A stretch of 7,139 nt of DNA, taken from Coprococcus_A sp051877705. GTDB lineage: Bacteria; Bacillota; Clostridia; Lachnospirales; Lachnospiraceae. Within the stretch, counting starts at the first letter, position 1, and every line of letters starts with the position of its first letter. The DNA lies in contig JBJEJD010000212.1 of assembly GCA_051877705.1 (NCBI GenBank), positions 1 to 7,139 of the forward strand, read 5' to 3'. A program made the translations under genes and the position numbers. Shown piece by piece: positions 5,780 to 7,139 of the stretch. The notes beneath the pieces were generated by a model, which saw nothing but the letters and a program-made list of their open reading frames with translations, did not search any database and had not been told where the DNA came from.

Positions 5780-7032
5780 ATCTCGGATTACTCTCATTGC
5801 TTCTTTTGATTGCTGCTATTGTCATTGGCTTTGCCCGCAATGCCAATGTAGGTATACTGAGTATTGGCTTTGCCATGATATTAACTTTGCTTTTTGGCGA
5901 CAGTGTGTCCGTAAAGGATGTGGTTGCCGGATTCGGTACATCTCTTTTTATTCAGATGGTGGGAGTGACCTATCTGTTTGCCATCATTAACGGAAACGGT
6001 ACGCTGGAACTGATGGCAAAGAAGATTGTCAATCTTGTGCCTGCCCATGCCATTCCTTTTGTTATGTTTGCAATTGGTTTTCTCATCAGTGCGGCAGGTC
6101 CGGGAGCTATCCCGTCGCTGACTATCATTCCTGTTATTGCCATTCCGGTGGCTGTGTCTGCCGGTATTAATCCGATCATGACGGCCATCATTGGCGATCT
6201 TGGTGTCATGTCAGGGCGTATGAGCCCATTGACGCCGGAAGCGGCCGTTGTGCGCAATCTGATGGAAGAGCAGGGAATGAACGGGGATACGGTGCCGATT
6301 ATGCTGGCACTTATTATGACAGCGATCATCGTTGTTATTCTGGTTTACGTTTATTATAAGGGGTGGAAGGTAGATGACTCTATTGCTTCCGGTGAAAAAG
6401 AGAAACTGCCGGCGTTTTCTGTTAAGCAATGGCTGTCTCTGGCAGGGCTTGTTATCCTGGCAGCCGGCGTTCTTTTCTTTTCCTGGAATGTGGGGCTGAC
6501 GGGCTTTCTGATTGGTACGGTGCTTATTGTCCTTGGCTGTGGCGACGAAAAGAAAGCCATCGGCGGTGTTCCGTGGAATGTAATTTTGATGGTTATGGGT
6601 GTTGGCATGCTGATGAATGTCATATCGTTATCAGGCGGCATTGATATTATGGTAACTGCCCTTGAGTCTGTAATGGGGCCGAAGAGCGCTGCGCCGATCA
6701 TGGCTGTTACTTCCGGGATCATGTCCTTCTTCAGTTCGGGTCTGGGTGTTGTATTCCCGACGCTGATTCCTACAGCCAGCGGTCTGGCCGCGAGCATTGG
6801 ACTGGATGCGCTTCAGCTGGTGGCTGTTATTGTGATTGGCGGTACGGTGGCAGGCTTTACACCTATTTCTACAACAGGTGCTCTGATCATGGCAGGTGTT
6901 GCCCAGCAGGAAAATGCTGAGGAAAGATTTCCGCAGAATAAGATATTTATTGAGTTATTTGCCGTATCTTTTATTGCTCTTGCCGTGCTTGCTGTGTTGG
7001 CTGTGCTGGGGGTTTATAGTATTGTCGCTTAG
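5776..7032 (+). CDS. MatC-like dicarboxylate (malonate/C4-dicarboxylate) transporter, ion transporter superfamily
   Basis: This is a 418-residue integral inner-membrane protein with about 11-12 hydrophobic segments, roughly at 3-20, 24-41, 52-72, 93-110, 112-132, 173-194, 219-236, 239-254, 265-285, 304-322, 345-366 and 391-416. A hydrophilic central loop lies at 195-217. The N-terminal half looks like the MatC dicarboxylate carrier domain. Two likely re-entrant or substrate-binding motifs in the two halves are AAGPGAIPSLTIIP (106-119) and FTPISTTGAL (361-370); the SPxSTTGA-like pattern is typical of ion transporter superfamily anion carriers. These usually move di- or tricarboxylates with Na+ or H+. 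The start codon overlaps the lactonase stop (ATGA), and GGGAGG lies 7 nt upstream, so the two genes are co-translated. It is probably the entry route for the locus substrate. No terminator is visible after it. Confidence 0.88.
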   Translation: MNLGLLSLLLLIAAIVIGFARNANVGILSIGFAMILTLLFGDSVSVKDVVAGFGTSLFIQMVGVTYLFAIINGNGTLELMAKKIVNLVPAHAIPFVMFAIGFLISAAGPGAIPSLTIIPVIAIPVAVSAGINPIMTAIIGDLGVMSGRMSPLTPEAAVVRNLMEEQGMNGDTVPIMLALIMTAIIVVILVYVYYKGWKVDDSIASGEKEKLPAFSVKQWLSLAGLVILAAGVLFFSWNVGLTGFLIGTVLIVLGCGDEKKAIGGVPWNVILMVMGVGMLMNVISLSGGIDIMVTALESVMGPKSAAPIMAVTSGIMSFFSSGLGVVFPTLIPTASGLAASIGLDALQLVAVIVIGGTVAGFTPISTTGALIMAGVAQQENAEERFPQNKIFIELFAVSFIALAVLAVLAVLGVYSIVA

Positions 7033-7072
7033 GCACCATGATATTTTTCAATGACATGATAGATGAAGTGAA

Positions 7073-7103
7073 TTGGCATAGTACATAGCAGTGGTGTTAT
7101 AGT
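7073..7103 (+). promoter_or_regulatory. Possible promoter for a gene beyond the right edge
   Basis: An extended -10 (TGT then TATAGT, 7095-7103) follows TTGGCA (7073-7078) with a long 19-nt spacer. The rest of 7033-7139 holds only a direct repeat of CATGATA (7037-7043 and 7055-7061) and no convincing gene or terminator. Confidence 0.3.
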
Positions 7104-7139
7104 GATTGTATGAGAAACGGATCAATTAAGCAGTTATGT

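Noticed and set aside
6354..6797. 147-codon open frame on the minus strand
   Set aside because: It is antisense to the transporter gene. Its Pro/Ile/Thr-rich composition is the usual mirror of membrane-protein codons, and no ribosome binding site or domain supports it.
7038..7088. 16-codon open frame after the transporter gene
   Set aside because: It is too short, lacks a proper ribosome binding site and has no recognisable content.
7110..7124. cre-like sequence ATGAGAAACGGATCA near the right edge
   Set aside because: It matches the CcpA consensus only if one base is inserted, and otherwise has several mismatches including the central CG.

Overview
The window is about 7.1 kb of low-to-mid G+C DNA with dense genes, strong AGGAGG-type ribosome binding sites and AT-rich intergenic regions. 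The encoded proteins resemble those of anaerobic Firmicutes, most likely a clostridial gut or sediment bacterium of the Lachnospiraceae type. This placement is an inference from style, because no rRNA or other phylogenetic marker is present. No transposon, phage gene, CRISPR array, tRNA or rRNA was seen.

Layout: (1) Positions 1-537, minus strand, hold the 5' part of an RraA-like aldolase/decarboxylase gene that runs off the left edge. (2) Positions 538-756 are a divergent control region with two facing TATAAT promoters and several inverted repeats between them. One repeat is a LysR-type T-N11-A box whose centre lies about 65 bp upstream of both predicted start sites. (3) Positions 757-2709 encode a single-chain aconitase-superfamily hydratase. 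It keeps the Fe-S ligands and most catalytic residues, but differs at several positions that are normally conserved around the substrate. (4) Positions 2804-4549 hold two tandem paralogous LysR-type regulators behind their own promoter. (5) A strong hairpin terminator lies at 4576-4606. (6) Positions 4727-7032 hold a two-gene unit: a seven-bladed beta-propeller lactonase overlapping, by ATGA, a MatC-like dicarboxylate transporter. (7) Positions 7033-7139 are intergenic, with a possible promoter for a gene beyond the right edge.

Read together, the locus looks like a self-contained catabolic island for an organic acid. MatC would import a di- or tricarboxylate, the propeller enzyme would open or form a lactone, the aconitase-like enzyme would dehydrate, hydrate or isomerise a hydroxy-carboxylate, and the RraA-like enzyme would cleave a 4-hydroxy-2-oxo acid to pyruvate or oxaloacetate, or decarboxylate oxaloacetate. 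Two LysR regulators would sense the substrate. The enzyme families are well supported. The substrate and the order of steps are inference. No citrate synthase or isocitrate dehydrogenase gene is nearby, and the substrate-pocket changes in the hydratase argue against a plain citric acid cycle aconitase.
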